Assembly (NCBI GenBank): GCA_938074565.1
Contig: CALJEQ010000020.1
Location: 1 to 64,000 of the forward strand
DNA length: 64,000 nucleotides
Origin: an uncultured Alkaliphilus sp.
GTDB lineage: Bacteria > Bacillota > Clostridia > Peptostreptococcales > Natronincolaceae
Direction: 5' to 3'
Positions 10,036-18,817 of this stretch are shown piece after piece. The notes beneath the pieces are model-generated. The model ran no database searches. It was given only the letters and a program-made list of their open reading frames with translations, and was not told where the DNA came from. Position 1 is the first letter of the stretch. Every line of letters begins with the position of its first letter. The position numbers and the translations under genes are program-made.

Positions 10036-13000
10036 TTATTCTGCGATTAATTCTAACAACACTAACATTCTTTTTATCACAGTTACAGCTTCTGCCCTCT
10101 TACTATTATCTTGAGGTTTTAGCTTACCATTTTCATAACCTCGAATAATGCCTTCTTTCAGTGCCGATTGAACAGCTCCCTTAGCCCAAAGGTTAATTTC
10201 TTCTTGATCTATAAAATCAATAGTTTTAGTACTAATCTTATCTGAATTTTTTTCATTATAATAAGAATTAATAAAAGCATTTTCTAAAGCATTTCCCACA
10301 GCTTCTCTTATGCCTCTACTAGAAACTGTCGCTGTAGTTATTGTATCAACTTCTGTAGATTGTTTTTCTATTATATCGTCAATTATTCTTAAAGCTATAT
10401 TTACATATCCTTTTGTATCATTAATTTCTATAACTTCAATAATTGAGATGCTTCCACTTCTTATTTTTACATTAACTTTTATTTTTCCTTTTAAACCAGT
10501 TCCTACACCACTATATTCTCCATCTGATAACTGTGAAGGCGTAATACTTACTGGAATTTCAATAATTGGTGAAAGTTGAGTGCTACCCTCAATTAGCTGT
10601 ACAACCCTCATCACCATAACAATCATCTCTTCTCTTGTTATTTCTTTATTGGGCTTAAAAGTACCATCATTATAACCCTCGACAATTCCATATTCAACTG
10701 CAATACTAACATATTCTTCATACCAACTATTTTTTACTACATCTTTAAAATTATAATTTAACGTAGGTTTTGTCGCCTTTAAACCAAGACTTCGCACCAA
10801 CATTGTGGCAAATTCTGCCCTTGTTATTAGTTTTTCTGGCATAAACTCGCCATTAATACCTTCTACAATCTTTTTAGCTGCCAGTAATTCAATGTCTTCT
10901 TTACCCCAATGTTTTTCTATGTCCTTAAAGGTTATACTATTTTCCATCACACTATAAATACTGTTGGAATTCCTTTTAATAACAGCTATAATTTTATCGC
11001 CTTCTTCAACAAATACAGTTGGCACTGTCTTCCAAACACCATTTTCTAAAACAACCCCTGTTGCCTTTCTTGTATCAATTTTATGATCTATCACTAATCT
11101 TCTTTCTAAATATTGTTTTCCAAAATAACTTATTTCAAATTTTTCATTGGAGAACTCCGCCTCTAGAGTAAACTTCATTGGCTCCACCAACAACTTAGGT
11201 GTAGATGTTTCAACAGGTATACTTACTTTTTCAACTATAAGATTTACTCCCTTTAGCTCTCCTTTTGTAGCAATAAGTTCATTTAATGAAGTGATTTTAT
11301 AAGGAATTGTATAACTACCTCCATTAAATATTAACGTTAAATCTACTTCTTTTTTATTTAATTCCCTTATGCTATCTTTATCTAATTTAAGTTCAAGTTT
11401 CTTAACTTCTTCTTCAATAACAATTTCTATTTTTTTTACGTCCTTATGCTCTTTAAATATTTTACTAATTTCTTCAAAACCAACACTGCCAATAATATGT
11501 TGATTGCTTTGTTTTTCTAATTTTATTTTGGATAACTTCACAACAGCCTTAGCAGTTTGATTCTTGTGGTCATCTTCTTTAGTAACATCTCCTATTATTG
11601 CTGTTGCTCCTGTATAAGTATCTGTCGCTTTAGTATTTGTGTCAGTGTAGATTGGTTGAGGAAGCGGTTTGCTGGATGCACTAGATAATGCTTGATAAAC
11701 AGCCTGTCTAATACCATTACTGGTGATTGTAGCCTTTGTTACAGTGTCTACTGCTATACTTTGCTTATTAAGAATTTCAGTTGGTATTACTTCTTCAATT
11801 GCTTGTTTTACTTTTTCTGCATCTTGATAATTTTTTGAATCAACTGATTCTTTGTGTTCAATTACTTCAACAACAGTAATTCTTCCATTTAAAATAACCA
11901 ACCTTACTTTAATAGCTCCATTACGTCCATTACCTGTACCAAAATATTCTCCATCTGCTAAATCATTTACAATAGGAATTTCCCCCATTTTAACTTCAAT
12001 ATCTTTCAATTCTCCAATTTCCACTCCATACACAAGTACTTTAAAAGTTTCTTTTTTAATCACAGAATGTCTTGCCGTTAAAGTATATACACCATAGCCG
12101 TTCTCCACCACATCAACTAAAGTCCCTTTATTTAATGCAACCTGATGTTTTGGGATACTGTTTATTTCTTTACCTTCTACATCTTTAATTGTAATTGTAA
12201 ATGTAAAGTCTTTATCTACAATTACTTCTGTCACTGGCATTGTAATATTTGAATTATTCTTTGTTGGTAAAGTTACGCCTGAAGGTGCTACCACAATAAT
12301 AGGTTTAACTTCCAATATATCTTTTCCATCAAACCTTATTTTTACAGATTCATCATTTTTAACTTGCCATAACTTTAGGGTTATTGAATAAGACCCAGCT
12401 GTAATTTCATCTATATTTACTAAAGTTCCTTTGTTTAAACTAATTTTATCTTTAGCATTTGTTAGTAAGTTGTTTAGTCCATCCTTTAGTACCAACATTA
12501 ATGTAAACTCTTCATTTACAGTTACTTCTCCCATTGGTGGGCTAATGCTACTGTAATACTCATGGGGTGTACCCTCTTCCATAGTAGGGTATATTCTAAT
12601 ATCCTTTAATTCTACTATGTCTATTCCATTATACCTTACCTTAAAGGTTTCTTTCTCTTTTACTTCACTGTGTTTGGCAGTGATTTTATAGATTCCACTA
12701 CCTTCATTTACTACTGCCACTAATATACCTTTATTTAAAGTAATAAGTGCCGTATCTAAATTGCTTATGGTTTGGTTATTCAAATCTCTAAACTCCACTT
12801 TAAATGTAAAGTTTTCATTTTGCGATACCAACCCTTGTGGCATTTCTACAATATTACTCACAGGGCTTTGACTTGGAATACCTGGCAGTTCAACAGCTTT
12901 AATATTCATTTTAAATTCTTTGATGTCTACTCCATAAACTCTAACTTTAAATCCTTCATCCTTTTTAACTTGTTGGTGACTCATTGTTATTATGTATTGA

Positions 13001-13611
13001 TCTCCATCAAGGACTACATTTTCTACAATGCCTTTATTTAAGCTAATATCCTCAATAGCAATGTTATTAATAACATTATTATTTGCATCTCTAAATACTG
13101 TAGTTATTGTAAAACTTTCATTAACCACAGCCTCTGTTGGAAATAAAACCGTGGTATTACCCCCATTAGGCAATACTGCCCCTGTTGGAAGTTGTACAGT
13201 TACATCCTTTAATTCTAGAAATTCAACCCCATTTACAATTATTTTAAAAGTCTCTTTTACTGCCCGATCATGGGATGCTGTAATGCTGTATGTACCATCG
13301 TTATGATCTTCAATATTTAATAGATTTCCTTTATTTAACCCTATATTTGAAGCATTTAATCCGGTTACTGCTACATCATTAGCATCTTTAAATGAAACCA
13401 TAAAACTAAAAGGTTGTTTATAGACAACATTTTTTGGCACTACTCCTACAAAACCAGACTTGTTTTTGACTGGTGCCCCTGCCATAACTGTGAAACTACC
13501 TTCTGTTTCTGCTAGTACAGTTAATGGCATAAAAAAAACTGTCAAAATATTAAAAGATAACAGTGCAGTTAATAAAAGTGAAAAAATTTGTTTTTGTTTA
13601 TGTTCTAACAT
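10036..13611 (-). CDS. Fur-controlled S-layer protein with Ig-like repeats and two FMN-binding domains
   Basis: This is a 1191-aa exported protein. A signal peptide (about 1-34, ending VLA-ET) is followed by five Ig-like repeats of about 100 aa (near 55, 155, 255, 355 and 455), each with an LNKG motif. FMN-binding domain 1 spans about 550-645 with DTVTKATITS at 621-630. SLH motifs start near 894 and 955. FMN-binding domain 2 spans about 1029-1112 with DTITTATVSS at 1089-1098, inserted before SLH motif 3 (about 1135-1185). SLH triplets anchor proteins to cell wall polymer. FMN_bind domains carry FMN linked by ApbE to a Thr in a DxxTGAT-like motif; here the Gly is Lys or Thr, so flavinylation is uncertain. 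A canonical DTYTGAT occurs at 664-670 in the linker. The Fur box upstream suggests a role in iron acquisition or extracellular electron transfer (inference). No ApbE gene is in the window. Confidence 0.93.
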   Translation of the reverse strand: MLEHKQKQIFSLLLTALLSFNILTVFFMPLTVLAETEGSFTVMAGAPVKNKSGFVGVVPKNVVYKQPFSFMVSFKDANDVAVTGLNASNIGLNKGNLLNIEDHNDGTYSITASHDRAVKETFKIIVNGVEFLELKDVTVQLPTGAVLPNGGNTTVLFPTEAVVNESFTITTVFRDANNNVINNIAIEDISLNKGIVENVVLDGDQYIITMSHQQVKKDEGFKVRVYGVDIKEFKMNIKAVELPGIPSQSPVSNIVEMPQGLVSQNENFTFKVEFRDLNNQTISNLDTALITLNKGILVAVVNEGSGIYKITAKHSEVKEKETFKVRYNGIDIVELKDIRIYPTMEEGTPHEYYSSISPPMGEVTVNEEFTLMLVLKDGLNNLLTNAKDKISLNKGTLVNIDEITAGSYSITLKLWQVKNDESVKIRFDGKDILEVKPIIVVAPSGVTLPTKNNSNITMPVTEVIVDKDFTFTITIKDVEGKEINSIPKHQVALNKGTLVDVVENGYGVYTLTARHSVIKKETFKVLVYGVEIGELKDIEVKMGEIPIVNDLADGEYFGTGNGRNGAIKVRLVILNGRITVVEVIEHKESVDSKNYQDAEKVKQAIEEVIPTEILNKQSIAVDTVTKATITSNGIRQAVYQALSSASSKPLPQPIYTDTNTKATDTYTGATAIIGDVTKEDDHKNQTAKAVVKLSKIKLEKQSNQHIIGSVGFEEISKIFKEHKDVKKIEIVIEEEVKKLELKLDKDSIRELNKKEVDLTLIFNGGSYTIPYKITSLNELIATKGELKGVNLIVEKVSIPVETSTPKLLVEPMKFTLEAEFSNEKFEISYFGKQYLERRLVIDHKIDTRKATGVVLENGVWKTVPTVFVEEGDKIIAVIKRNSNSIYSVMENSITFKDIEKHWGKEDIELLAAKKIVEGINGEFMPEKLITRAEFATMLVRSLGLKATKPTLNYNFKDVVKNSWYEEYVSIAVEYGIVEGYNDGTFKPNKEITREEMIVMVMRVVQLIEGSTQLSPIIEIPVSITPSQLSDGEYSGVGTGLKGKIKVNVKIRSGSISIIEVIEINDTKGYVNIALRIIDDIIEKQSTEVDTITTATVSSRGIREAVGNALENAFINSYYNEKNSDKISTKTIDFIDQEEINLWAKGAVQSALKEGIIRGYENGKLKPQDNSKRAEAVTVIKRMLVLLELIAE

Positions 13612-13644
13612 AAAAAGCCTCCCTTAGTCTGTTGATATAAATCA

Positions 13645-13674
13645 ATATTAGTTCATAATGATTATCATTGTCAA
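13645..13674 (-). promoter_or_regulatory. Sigma-A promoter overlapped by a Fur box
   Basis: On the minus strand TTGACA (13669-13674), an 18-bp spacer and TAATAT (13645-13650) form a promoter 34 bp upstream of the SLH/FMN gene. The spacer is filled by CATAATGATTATCATTGTC (13654-13672, plus strand). This matches 16 of 19 positions of the Fur consensus GATAATGATAATCATTATC. Occupancy would block RNA polymerase directly, so the gene should be repressed in iron-replete cells. Confidence 0.82.
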
Positions 13675-13705
13675 TACTTAAATTTATATTAATAATATTT
13701 AAAAA

Positions 13706-13739
13706 AAATAAAACACAGGCATTTACCTGTGTTTTATTT
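13706..13739 (-). terminator. Terminator after lipA
   Basis: A perfect 14-bp stem (AAATAAAACACAGG / CCTGTGTTTTATTT) with a 6-nt loop lies 13 nt after the lipA stop codon. A-rich and T-rich flanks could make it work in both directions. Confidence 0.85.
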
Positions 13740-13751
13740 AAAAATTACAAA

Positions 13752-14618
13752 TTATTTAATTTTATTATTAGATAAAACCTCCGCGGCATAATAAGAACTT
13801 CTTACCAACGGGTCAGATGCTACATAACTAAACCCTAATTTTAAAGCTTTTTCCTTATAATGTTTAAAGACATCTGGAGAAATAAATTCCTTTATTGGAT
13901 AATGTTTTTTACTTGGGGCTAAATACTGTCCTATAGTTAAGAAGTCGCAGAAAACCTCTCTTAAGTCCTTTAATACCAACAGAATTTCTTCTTTTTCTTC
14001 CCCAAGCCCCACCATTAAACCTGATTTAGTAAAGATAGTTGCATCTAATTCTTTAACCTTCTTTAATAAGTCGATGGAACGCTTATACTCTGCCATAGAC
14101 CTAACTACTTCATATAGTCTAGGGACAGTTTCTATATTATGATTAATTATTTCTGGCTTTGATTCTACCACAGTTCTTAAAGCTTCCTCATTCCCTTGAA
14201 AGTCTGGTATTAAGACTTCAACGATTATTTTTTTATCTACCTCTTTAATGGCTCTTACAACTTCTGCAAAATGTCCCGCACCACCATCAGAAAGGTCATC
14301 CCTTGTTACAGAAGTGATGACAACGTGTTTTAAATCTAAAGCCACTGTTGCCTGTGCAATTTTTTCTGGTTCATGGGGGTCTACAACTTGTAGTTCTCCG
14401 TAGGAAATATTACAAAACTTACAATTTCTAGAACATTCCTTACCTAGAATCATAAAGGTTGCAGTTTTTTTATTAAAACATTCTAATCTATTAGGACAAT
14501 TTGCTTCTACACAAACTGTATTTAATGAAAGTTGTTTTAAAGTATTATTAACATAATCAAAATTAGGATCTCTTTTCAATTTTATTTTTAACCAATTAGG
14601 CTTACTATTAACCTCCAT
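13752..14618 (-). CDS. lipA: Lipoyl synthase
   Basis: This 288-aa radical SAM enzyme inserts two sulfurs into octanoyl groups on lipoyl domains. The auxiliary cluster cysteines are C36, C41 and C47 ([12 protein letters not shown]), and the radical SAM CxxxCxxC is C62, C66 and C69 (CSRNCKFC). The C-terminal RSSYYAAE contains the conserved Ser ligand of the auxiliary cluster. It follows lipB with only 2 nt between, so the two are co-transcribed and give the complete endogenous octanoyl-to-lipoyl route. Length is normal for the family. The lipoylated acceptor proteins (for example GcvH or a dehydrogenase E2) are not in the window. Confidence 0.97.
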   Translation of the reverse strand: MEVNSKPNWLKIKLKRDPNFDYVNNTLKQLSLNTVCVEANCPNRLECFNKKTATFMILGKECSRNCKFCNISYGELQVVDPHEPEKIAQATVALDLKHVVITSVTRDDLSDGGAGHFAEVVRAIKEVDKKIIVEVLIPDFQGNEEALRTVVESKPEIINHNIETVPRLYEVVRSMAEYKRSIDLLKKVKELDATIFTKSGLMVGLGEEKEEILLVLKDLREVFCDFLTIGQYLAPSKKHYPIKEFISPDVFKHYKEKALKLGFSYVASDPLVRSSYYAAEVLSNNKIK

Positions 14619-14620
14619 AA

Positions 14621-15271
14621 CTACCGCCCTTCTCCATAATCAAAAACATGGCTAAAATAAGCTATCACTAATTTTTTTACAAAAGCTACATCTCCCCTTA
14701 TACCCGTTATTTTTTCTAGAGATGTAACCCCTTTATCTGTTATTCCACAGGGTATAATCCAATCGAAATGTTGAAGGTTTGTATTAATATTAAATGCAAA
14801 ACCATGCATTGTTACACCTTTTTTTACTACTAAGCCAATTGCTACGATTTTTTCATTCCCCACCCATACTCCTGTATGTTTACTAATTCGTTCTGCTTGA
14901 ATACCAAATTCGTTTTTTAACAATTGAATGAATACTTCTTCTATATTTCTAACAAAACTTTTAATACCTATTTTGTTACTCCTTATATCTACAATGGGGT
15001 AGCCCACCAGTTGCCCTGGTCCATGATAGGTCACATCTCCACCTCTATTGGTCTGAAACAAACAAATTCCCTGTTCATTTAAAAAAGTTTCTGATGCGAT
15101 GACATTTGATTTCATTGCATTACTACCTAAAGTAATGACAGGTGGATGTTCTACTAAAATTAGCGTATCTTCAATTTCATCCCTTTGTCTTTTTTCCAAA
15201 GCATCAAACTGTATTACTAGAGTTTTCTCATATTCACAACGACCTAAATCCATTGTTTTCAACAACCTCAT
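14621..15271 (-). CDS. lipB: Octanoyltransferase LipB
   Basis: This 216-aa enzyme transfers octanoate from acyl-ACP to lipoyl domains, the step before LipA. The substrate-binding motif [17 protein letters not shown], the KHTGVWVG segment and the catalytic Cys in IPCGI with the following KGVTSL are all visible. The ribosome binding site GGGAG stands 8 nt before the ATG. It is the first gene of the lipB-lipA operon. A possible 9-codon leader ORF lies upstream. Confidence 0.97.
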   Translation of the reverse strand: MRLLKTMDLGRCEYEKTLVIQFDALEKRQRDEIEDTLILVEHPPVITLGSNAMKSNVIASETFLNEQGICLFQTNRGGDVTYHGPGQLVGYPIVDIRSNKIGIKSFVRNIEEVFIQLLKNEFGIQAERISKHTGVWVGNEKIVAIGLVVKKGVTMHGFAFNINTNLQHFDWIIPCGITDKGVTSLEKITGIRGDVAFVKKLVIAYFSHVFDYGEGR

Positions 15272-15302
15272 AGATTCAACTCCCTCACTTATGTTTAAGC
15301 TA

Positions 15303-15332
15303 TTAATACCCTACAATAATCTTTTGTAGCAT
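15303..15332 (-). CDS. Possible 9-codon leader ORF upstream of lipB
   Basis: The minus strand reads AAAGGAG, 8 nt, then ATG and an ORF encoding MLQKIIVGY followed by TAA, 31 nt before the lipB start. The coding part contains a CTACAA / TTGTAG hairpin. A consensus ribosome binding site before such a short ORF could mean a regulatory leader peptide, but chance is possible. Confidence 0.3.
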   Translation of the reverse strand: MLQKIIVGY

Positions 15333-15454
15333 ATTTTTTTCTCCTTTCTAGTTAAATTTAATAAGTACAAGTATTTCATAAAACATATTCCGTTATGTTT
15401 GTCCACTTTCATACTTTTAAAGCAAATCTATACTCTTCTTCATAATTCAATTTT

Positions 15455-15498
15455 AAAAAAAGGATTGAGTCTTCTTTAAAAGACTCAATCCTTTTTTT
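15455..15498 (-). terminator. Terminator after the SASP gene
   Basis: A perfect stem (AAAAAAAGGATTGAGTCTT / AAGACTCAATCCTTTTTTT) with a short loop lies downstream of the SASP stop codon. It is symmetrical enough to act on both strands. Confidence 0.88.
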
Positions 15499-15545
15499 AA
15501 ACACAATAAAACTGATTACTAAATAATAATTCTTAGTCATCTACA

Positions 15546-15845
15546 CTAATTATTATTTTTATTATTGTATTGATCTACTAATAATTGTTCTCCCATTTCC
15601 ACTAATCTTCTTGTCATTGTTCCACCTAAACTACCACCAATAAAACCTACAGTTCTTGACTGTAATGACCCTCTGTCATTAGCTTGATTAAATATATGCA
15701 TATCTTCTGCTATTTCTGCTTTTGCCCGTCGGAGAGCTTCCCTTGCTTTAGGGTCTACAAAGTTATTATTGACTTGGTTATTTAAATTATTCATGTTGTT
15801 ATTTATATTATTGTTTATGTTATTATTATTAAAATAATTGTTCAT
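15546..15845 (-). CDS. Alpha/beta-type small acid-soluble spore protein
   Basis: This 99-aa protein would coat and protect DNA in dormant spores. The conserved body starts at about residue 31 (DPKAREALRRAK) and includes EIAEDM, the germination protease-type region, and the signature GFIGGSLGGTMTRRLVEMGEQLL near the C-terminus. An unusual Asn-rich N-terminal extension of about 30 residues (NNNNINNNINNN) precedes it. I chose the start at 15845 because GAGGTGAT lies 5 nt upstream; an in-frame start 27 codons earlier has no such site. Monocistronic with its own terminator. Its presence shows the organism sporulates. Confidence 0.95.
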   Translation of the reverse strand: MNNYFNNNNINNNINNNMNNLNNQVNNNFVDPKAREALRRAKAEIAEDMHIFNQANDRGSLQSRTVGFIGGSLGGTMTRRLVEMGEQLLVDQYNNKNNN

Positions 15846-16033
15846 ATTATCACCTCGTATATTTGTTTTTAGTACCCTTATATTTTTAGTACCTGAGGTT
15901 AATCCATTCGAGGTAATATAATACATTTCATTTTTCGCTATTGTGTTTAAATATTATTTTCAAACTAAAATCGTTATTAACTAATAATAAGTATTGTTAT
16001 CAAAAGACAGGTGTCACCCATCATTAAATTTAA

Positions 16034-16192
16034 TTACCTGTTACCCTGCAAAAACTTCTTCTTTAATGCTACATGTTTTTCAAATTCTTCTTCAGAAGTA
16101 ATGCCTTTTTCTTTTAATTTAGTTAGCAGTTCAATCATCTTGATACAAAGCACCTTTAACTCTACCTCAATTTGATCTGATCTCTTTTCCAT
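16034..16192 (-). CDS. Small conserved-looking protein, unknown function (52 aa)
   Basis: An ATG at 16192 preceded by GGAGGTTATAAA opens a 52-codon frame. The product is highly charged and helical, beginning MEKRSDQIEVELK and ending HVALKKKFLQGNR, with a segment KLKEKGITSEEEFEKH that resembles short SHOCT-like helical modules. The strong ribosome binding site and balanced amphipathic composition support a real gene. No function can be assigned. Confidence 0.65.
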   Translation of the reverse strand: MEKRSDQIEVELKVLCIKMIELLTKLKEKGITSEEEFEKHVALKKKFLQGNR

Positions 16193-16665
16193 TTTATAAC
16201 CTCCAAAGTAAATCTTCTTAAACGATAAAATAAAATGCTATAACACAAGAGTACGTTGGCCTCTTACAATCTTTTTTATTCCAGTTATTAACTTTCTGCA
16301 TAATTTTTGAAATTCCTGTATCTTTTAATTTTTTTTTATCGACAAATTTTTCCTCATAATCATTAATTTTTGTAGAATATATGTAAATTATTGTTGTATC
16401 GTAGAATTATTTTATATTTTTATAACGATACATGAACTAATATAGCTTTACTTGACGATACTTTTTTAAATATTTATAATTAACTTTTGTAGCAGATAAA
16501 TTTGTGTATCTAAAAATAACTATTAAAAAATAAAAGTTTCATATATATAATATACCCAATAATTTACCAAAAAACAATGTTTTTGTTATTATTTTCATTT
16601 TTTTCTATAATCCATATTGAATATTATAAAATTACATAATAAAATTAGCATTTCCCCTTATGGGT
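16193..16665. other. AT-rich intergenic region
   Basis: About 470 bp lie between the LacI-family gene's stop and the 52-aa gene's start. I find no ORF with a ribosome binding site, no RNA gene and no clear terminator. Confidence 0.5.
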
Positions 16666-17685
16666 TTAAATATTTTCTTCAATTAAAAAGCATGACCCAT
16701 TTTCAACTAGTTTAAAATCTACTATTATATTTTCCTTGTGATTGCTATTTTTAATTTGTTCGAGTAATATCTTCATCCCTATAGCACCAAAATCGTACAG
16801 AGGTTGTTCTATTGTGCTAAGGGTAGGTACGGTATAGTTAATCATTTCAGTACCATCAAAACCAATTATAGAGATGTCTTTAGGAATACGTTTACCCACA
16901 TTATGAAGGGCTTTAATTGCCCCCATCGCCATTTCATCAGAAGCTGAAAAAACAGCTGTAATGGTTTTATCAATAGTTAATAAATTTTTCATCCCGATAT
17001 AACCGTCTTCAAATCTATAGTTACCATAATATAAGTAACTTTCGTTATAATTTATATCAAATTCAGCAAGAGCTTTTTTATATCCAATAACTCTTGGTAT
17101 TCCTGCGTTTGGATCGTCAACTTTTCCAGATAACATTGCTATTTTTTTATGTCCTAATTCACATAAATGTTTAACAGCAGTATATGCTGCTTTCTCATTG
17201 TCAATTGTCACACTGGAAAAGTATCCACTTTCATCTTTAGTGGCAACAAGAACTGTCGGTATACCTACTTTTTTTAATAAGTCAGCTATAGGCTCTGTTA
17301 TTGTATTGCTTGTAAATATTATTCCATCCACCATCTTATTGTTATATAAATTAATAGCCTTAATTTCATCTGCTTGTCTCATTTTTGTGTCATAAAGCAT
17401 TACACTGTAACCCGCCATATTTCCTATGTCTTGAATTCCTGTAACAATTTTCGATACGATGGGGCTGGAAATATCTGATATTATTACCCCTATTGTCTTA
17501 GTGTATTTAACCTTCAAACTTCTTGCTATGGCATTAGGTGTATAATTTAATTCTTTAATCACTTTTTCTACCCTAGTTTTCGTTTCAGCTTTAACGTAAA
17601 TATTATTTACAACTTTAGAAGCAGTACCTAAACTAACTCCAGCAAACTTTGCTACATCTTTTAACGTAATATTATTTTTAATCAT
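16666..17685 (-). CDS. LacI-family transcriptional regulator
   Basis: This is a 339-aa one-component repressor. An N-terminal HTH (ITLKDVAKFAGVSLGTASKVVNN) and hinge-helix (NYTPNAIARSLK) precede a periplasmic-binding-protein-like effector domain (GVIISDISSPIVSKIV through GFDGTEMINY). The start at 17685 is preferred because AAAGGTG lies 9 nt upstream; an earlier GTG at 17697 overlaps that site. No transporter or sugar gene is adjacent, so its regulon is unclear. A palindrome centred on AAACGTTT just upstream may be its own operator. Starch or glycogen genes elsewhere in the window are possible targets, but nothing in the sequence links them. Confidence 0.95.
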   Translation of the reverse strand: MIKNNITLKDVAKFAGVSLGTASKVVNNIYVKAETKTRVEKVIKELNYTPNAIARSLKVKYTKTIGVIISDISSPIVSKIVTGIQDIGNMAGYSVMLYDTKMRQADEIKAINLYNNKMVDGIIFTSNTITEPIADLLKKVGIPTVLVATKDESGYFSSVTIDNEKAAYTAVKHLCELGHKKIAMLSGKVDDPNAGIPRVIGYKKALAEFDINYNESYLYYGNYRFEDGYIGMKNLLTIDKTITAVFSASDEMAMGAIKALHNVGKRIPKDISIIGFDGTEMINYTVPTLSTIEQPLYDFGAIGMKILLEQIKNSNHKENIIVDFKLVENGSCFLIEENI

Positions 17686-17710
17686 AGCACAACTCACCTT
17701 TTAAAGTAGA

Positions 17711-17727
17711 ATATGAAACGTTTTATT
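17711..17727. promoter_or_regulatory. Putative LacI-type operator
   Basis: ATATGAAACGTTTTATT holds the CG-centred palindrome AAACGTTT (17716-17723), typical of LacI-family operators, 31 bp upstream of the regulator's start codon. Autoregulation is inferred from position only. Confidence 0.45.
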
Positions 17728-17805
17728 TTAATTATATAAATTTATTTTTATATAATCAATCATTATGTTGTCCTAATTTTATTATTTATTGTGGGTATAC
17801 ATCAT

Positions 17806-17831
17806 TTTAGTATATAGTTTTTAGTATATAG
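17806..17831. repeat. Tandem 13-bp direct repeat
   Basis: Two adjacent copies of TTTTAGTATATAG lie in the divergent intergenic region between the LacI-family gene and the 17982 gene. This could be a regulator binding site or simple slippage. Confidence 0.4.
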
Positions 17832-17914
17832 TCCTTTAATAATAAATGTACTTATATTCCTGTTTCTTTAGTAGTGTTAGGAGGTTTAATTATTTGACAT
17901 GAGTCTAAATTTCA

Positions 17915-17943
17915 TTGCCTTCCTACTAGTTAGACTATATAAT
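17915..17943 (+). promoter_or_regulatory. Possible promoter for the membrane-anchored protein
   Basis: TTGCCT (17915-17920), a 17-bp spacer and TATAAT (17938-17943) lie 39 bp upstream of the start codon. Confidence 0.5.
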
Positions 17944-17981
17944 TGTGAAGGAGCAGTGTAAAAAGAGGGGAGAACTGGAAT

Positions 17982-18473
17982 ATGACAGAATGTAAAAAAA
18001 GCAACGAAAGTACCACGCTTAAACAAAAGCTAAAAGCCATTAAAAAATCACATTTAGTAATACTAATTATTTCTATTATTTTTCTATTAGTAGCTTCAAT
18101 AGACTATGTGGGTTTTCGCAGTCCTCACAAGAAGTTTCTAGGTGATTGGCAGGTAATAGATAACAATTCCTACTATACCATTATGCATTTTCATAAAAAG
18201 GGCAAAATCTATAGGGAAGTTCATAGATTTAAGTCTACTACAGGTGATTACTTAGGTGGTGTGGAGATCACTGATAAGGAATGGGGTACTTATTACATTC
18301 AAGGAAAAACAATCTCTATTACGCTAGACCATTCTAAAGATATATATAAATTTAAATTTGATGATTCATATATTGACCGTACGACAGTAACCTTGAGTCA
18401 ATCTACAGAAAACAAAATTAAACTATTAAGTTATAAACGCTGGAGTAGCTTATTAGAATACATCGGATTTTAG
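17982..18473 (+). CDS. Membrane-anchored extracytoplasmic protein, unknown function
   Basis: This is a 163-aa protein with a charged N-terminus (about 1-24), one hydrophobic segment (LVILIISIIFLLVASIDYV, about 26-44) and a soluble domain outside the membrane. The domain has the alternating pattern of a small beta-barrel: FLGDWQVIDN, YTIMHFHKKGKIYREV, WGTYYIQGKTISITL and YKFKFDD. This resembles lipocalin-like or DUF4923/DUF5640-type domains that measure up a 'GxW' strand, but I cannot assign a family. GGGGAGAACTGGAAT precedes the ATG. It is one of few plus-strand genes here and is monocistronic. Confidence 0.8.
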   Translation: MTECKKSNESTTLKQKLKAIKKSHLVILIISIIFLLVASIDYVGFRSPHKKFLGDWQVIDNNSYYTIMHFHKKGKIYREVHRFKSTTGDYLGGVEITDKEWGTYYIQGKTISITLDHSKDIYKFKFDDSYIDRTTVTLSQSTENKIKLLSYKRWSSLLEYIGF

Positions 18474-18510
18474 AATTTACTCTTTAAGTTTTAGAATTAC
18501 CCTTTAAGTT
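18469..18510. repeat. Short tandem duplication at the 3' end of the 17982 gene
   Basis: TTTTAGAATTTACTCTTTAAG is followed by the near copy TTTTAGAATTACCCTTTAAG, starting at the stop codon of the gene. Confidence 0.45.
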
Positions 18511-18523
18511 TTGGACATAAAAA

Positions 18524-18604
18524 AACCCTAAGTATTTAAACTTGAGGTTAACTATAAAAAGCTTGTAGCAGTATTTATCATACCACTACAAGCTTTTATT
18601 TTAT
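18524..18604 (-). terminator. Terminators of the tRNA operon
   Basis: Two hairpins follow the last tRNA. The first (arms AAAAGCTTGTAG and CTACAAGCTTTT, about 18556-18600) starts directly after the CCA end and has T-rich tails on both strands, so it may also end the plus-strand 17982 transcript. The second (AACCCTAAGT / ACTTGAGGTT, 18524-18549) has a T7 tail on the minus strand. Confidence 0.78.
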
Positions 18605-18681
18605 TGGCGCGCCCTGAGGGACTCGAACCCCCAACCTTCAGATTCGAAGTCTGCAACTCTATCCGATTGAGCTAAGAGCGC
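18605..18681 (-). tRNA. tRNA-Arg (anticodon TCG)
   Basis: The 77-nt cloverleaf has acceptor arm GCGCTCT / AGGGCGC, a D-arm, a GGTTCGAGTCC-type T-arm and an encoded CCA. The anticodon loop CTTCGAA gives TCG, reading CGN Arg codons. It is the last gene of the six-tRNA cluster. Confidence 0.95.
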
Positions 18682-18710
18682 TTATATTTATTTAATTATT
18701 TTTTTTTTAA

Positions 18711-18787
18711 TGGCGTGCCCACAGGGATTCGAACCCCGGACTCTCGCCTTAGAAGGGCGATGCTCTATCCAGCTGAGCTACGGGCAC
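18711..18787 (-). tRNA. tRNA-Arg (anticodon TCT), copy 1
   Basis: 77 nt with acceptor GTGCCCG / TGGGCAC, anticodon loop CTTCTAA (TCT, AGA/AGG codons), T-loop GGTTCGAATCC and an encoded CCA. It is identical to the copy at 18997-19073. Confidence 0.96.
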
Positions 18788-18817
18788 ACTTTGAATAAAA
18801 CTATACATTGGTAAAAA

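Noticed and set aside
17740-17770. Fur-box-like AATCATTATG near the LacI-family promoter
   Set aside because: Only about 12 of 19 positions match and only one half site is good, which AT-rich DNA gives by chance.
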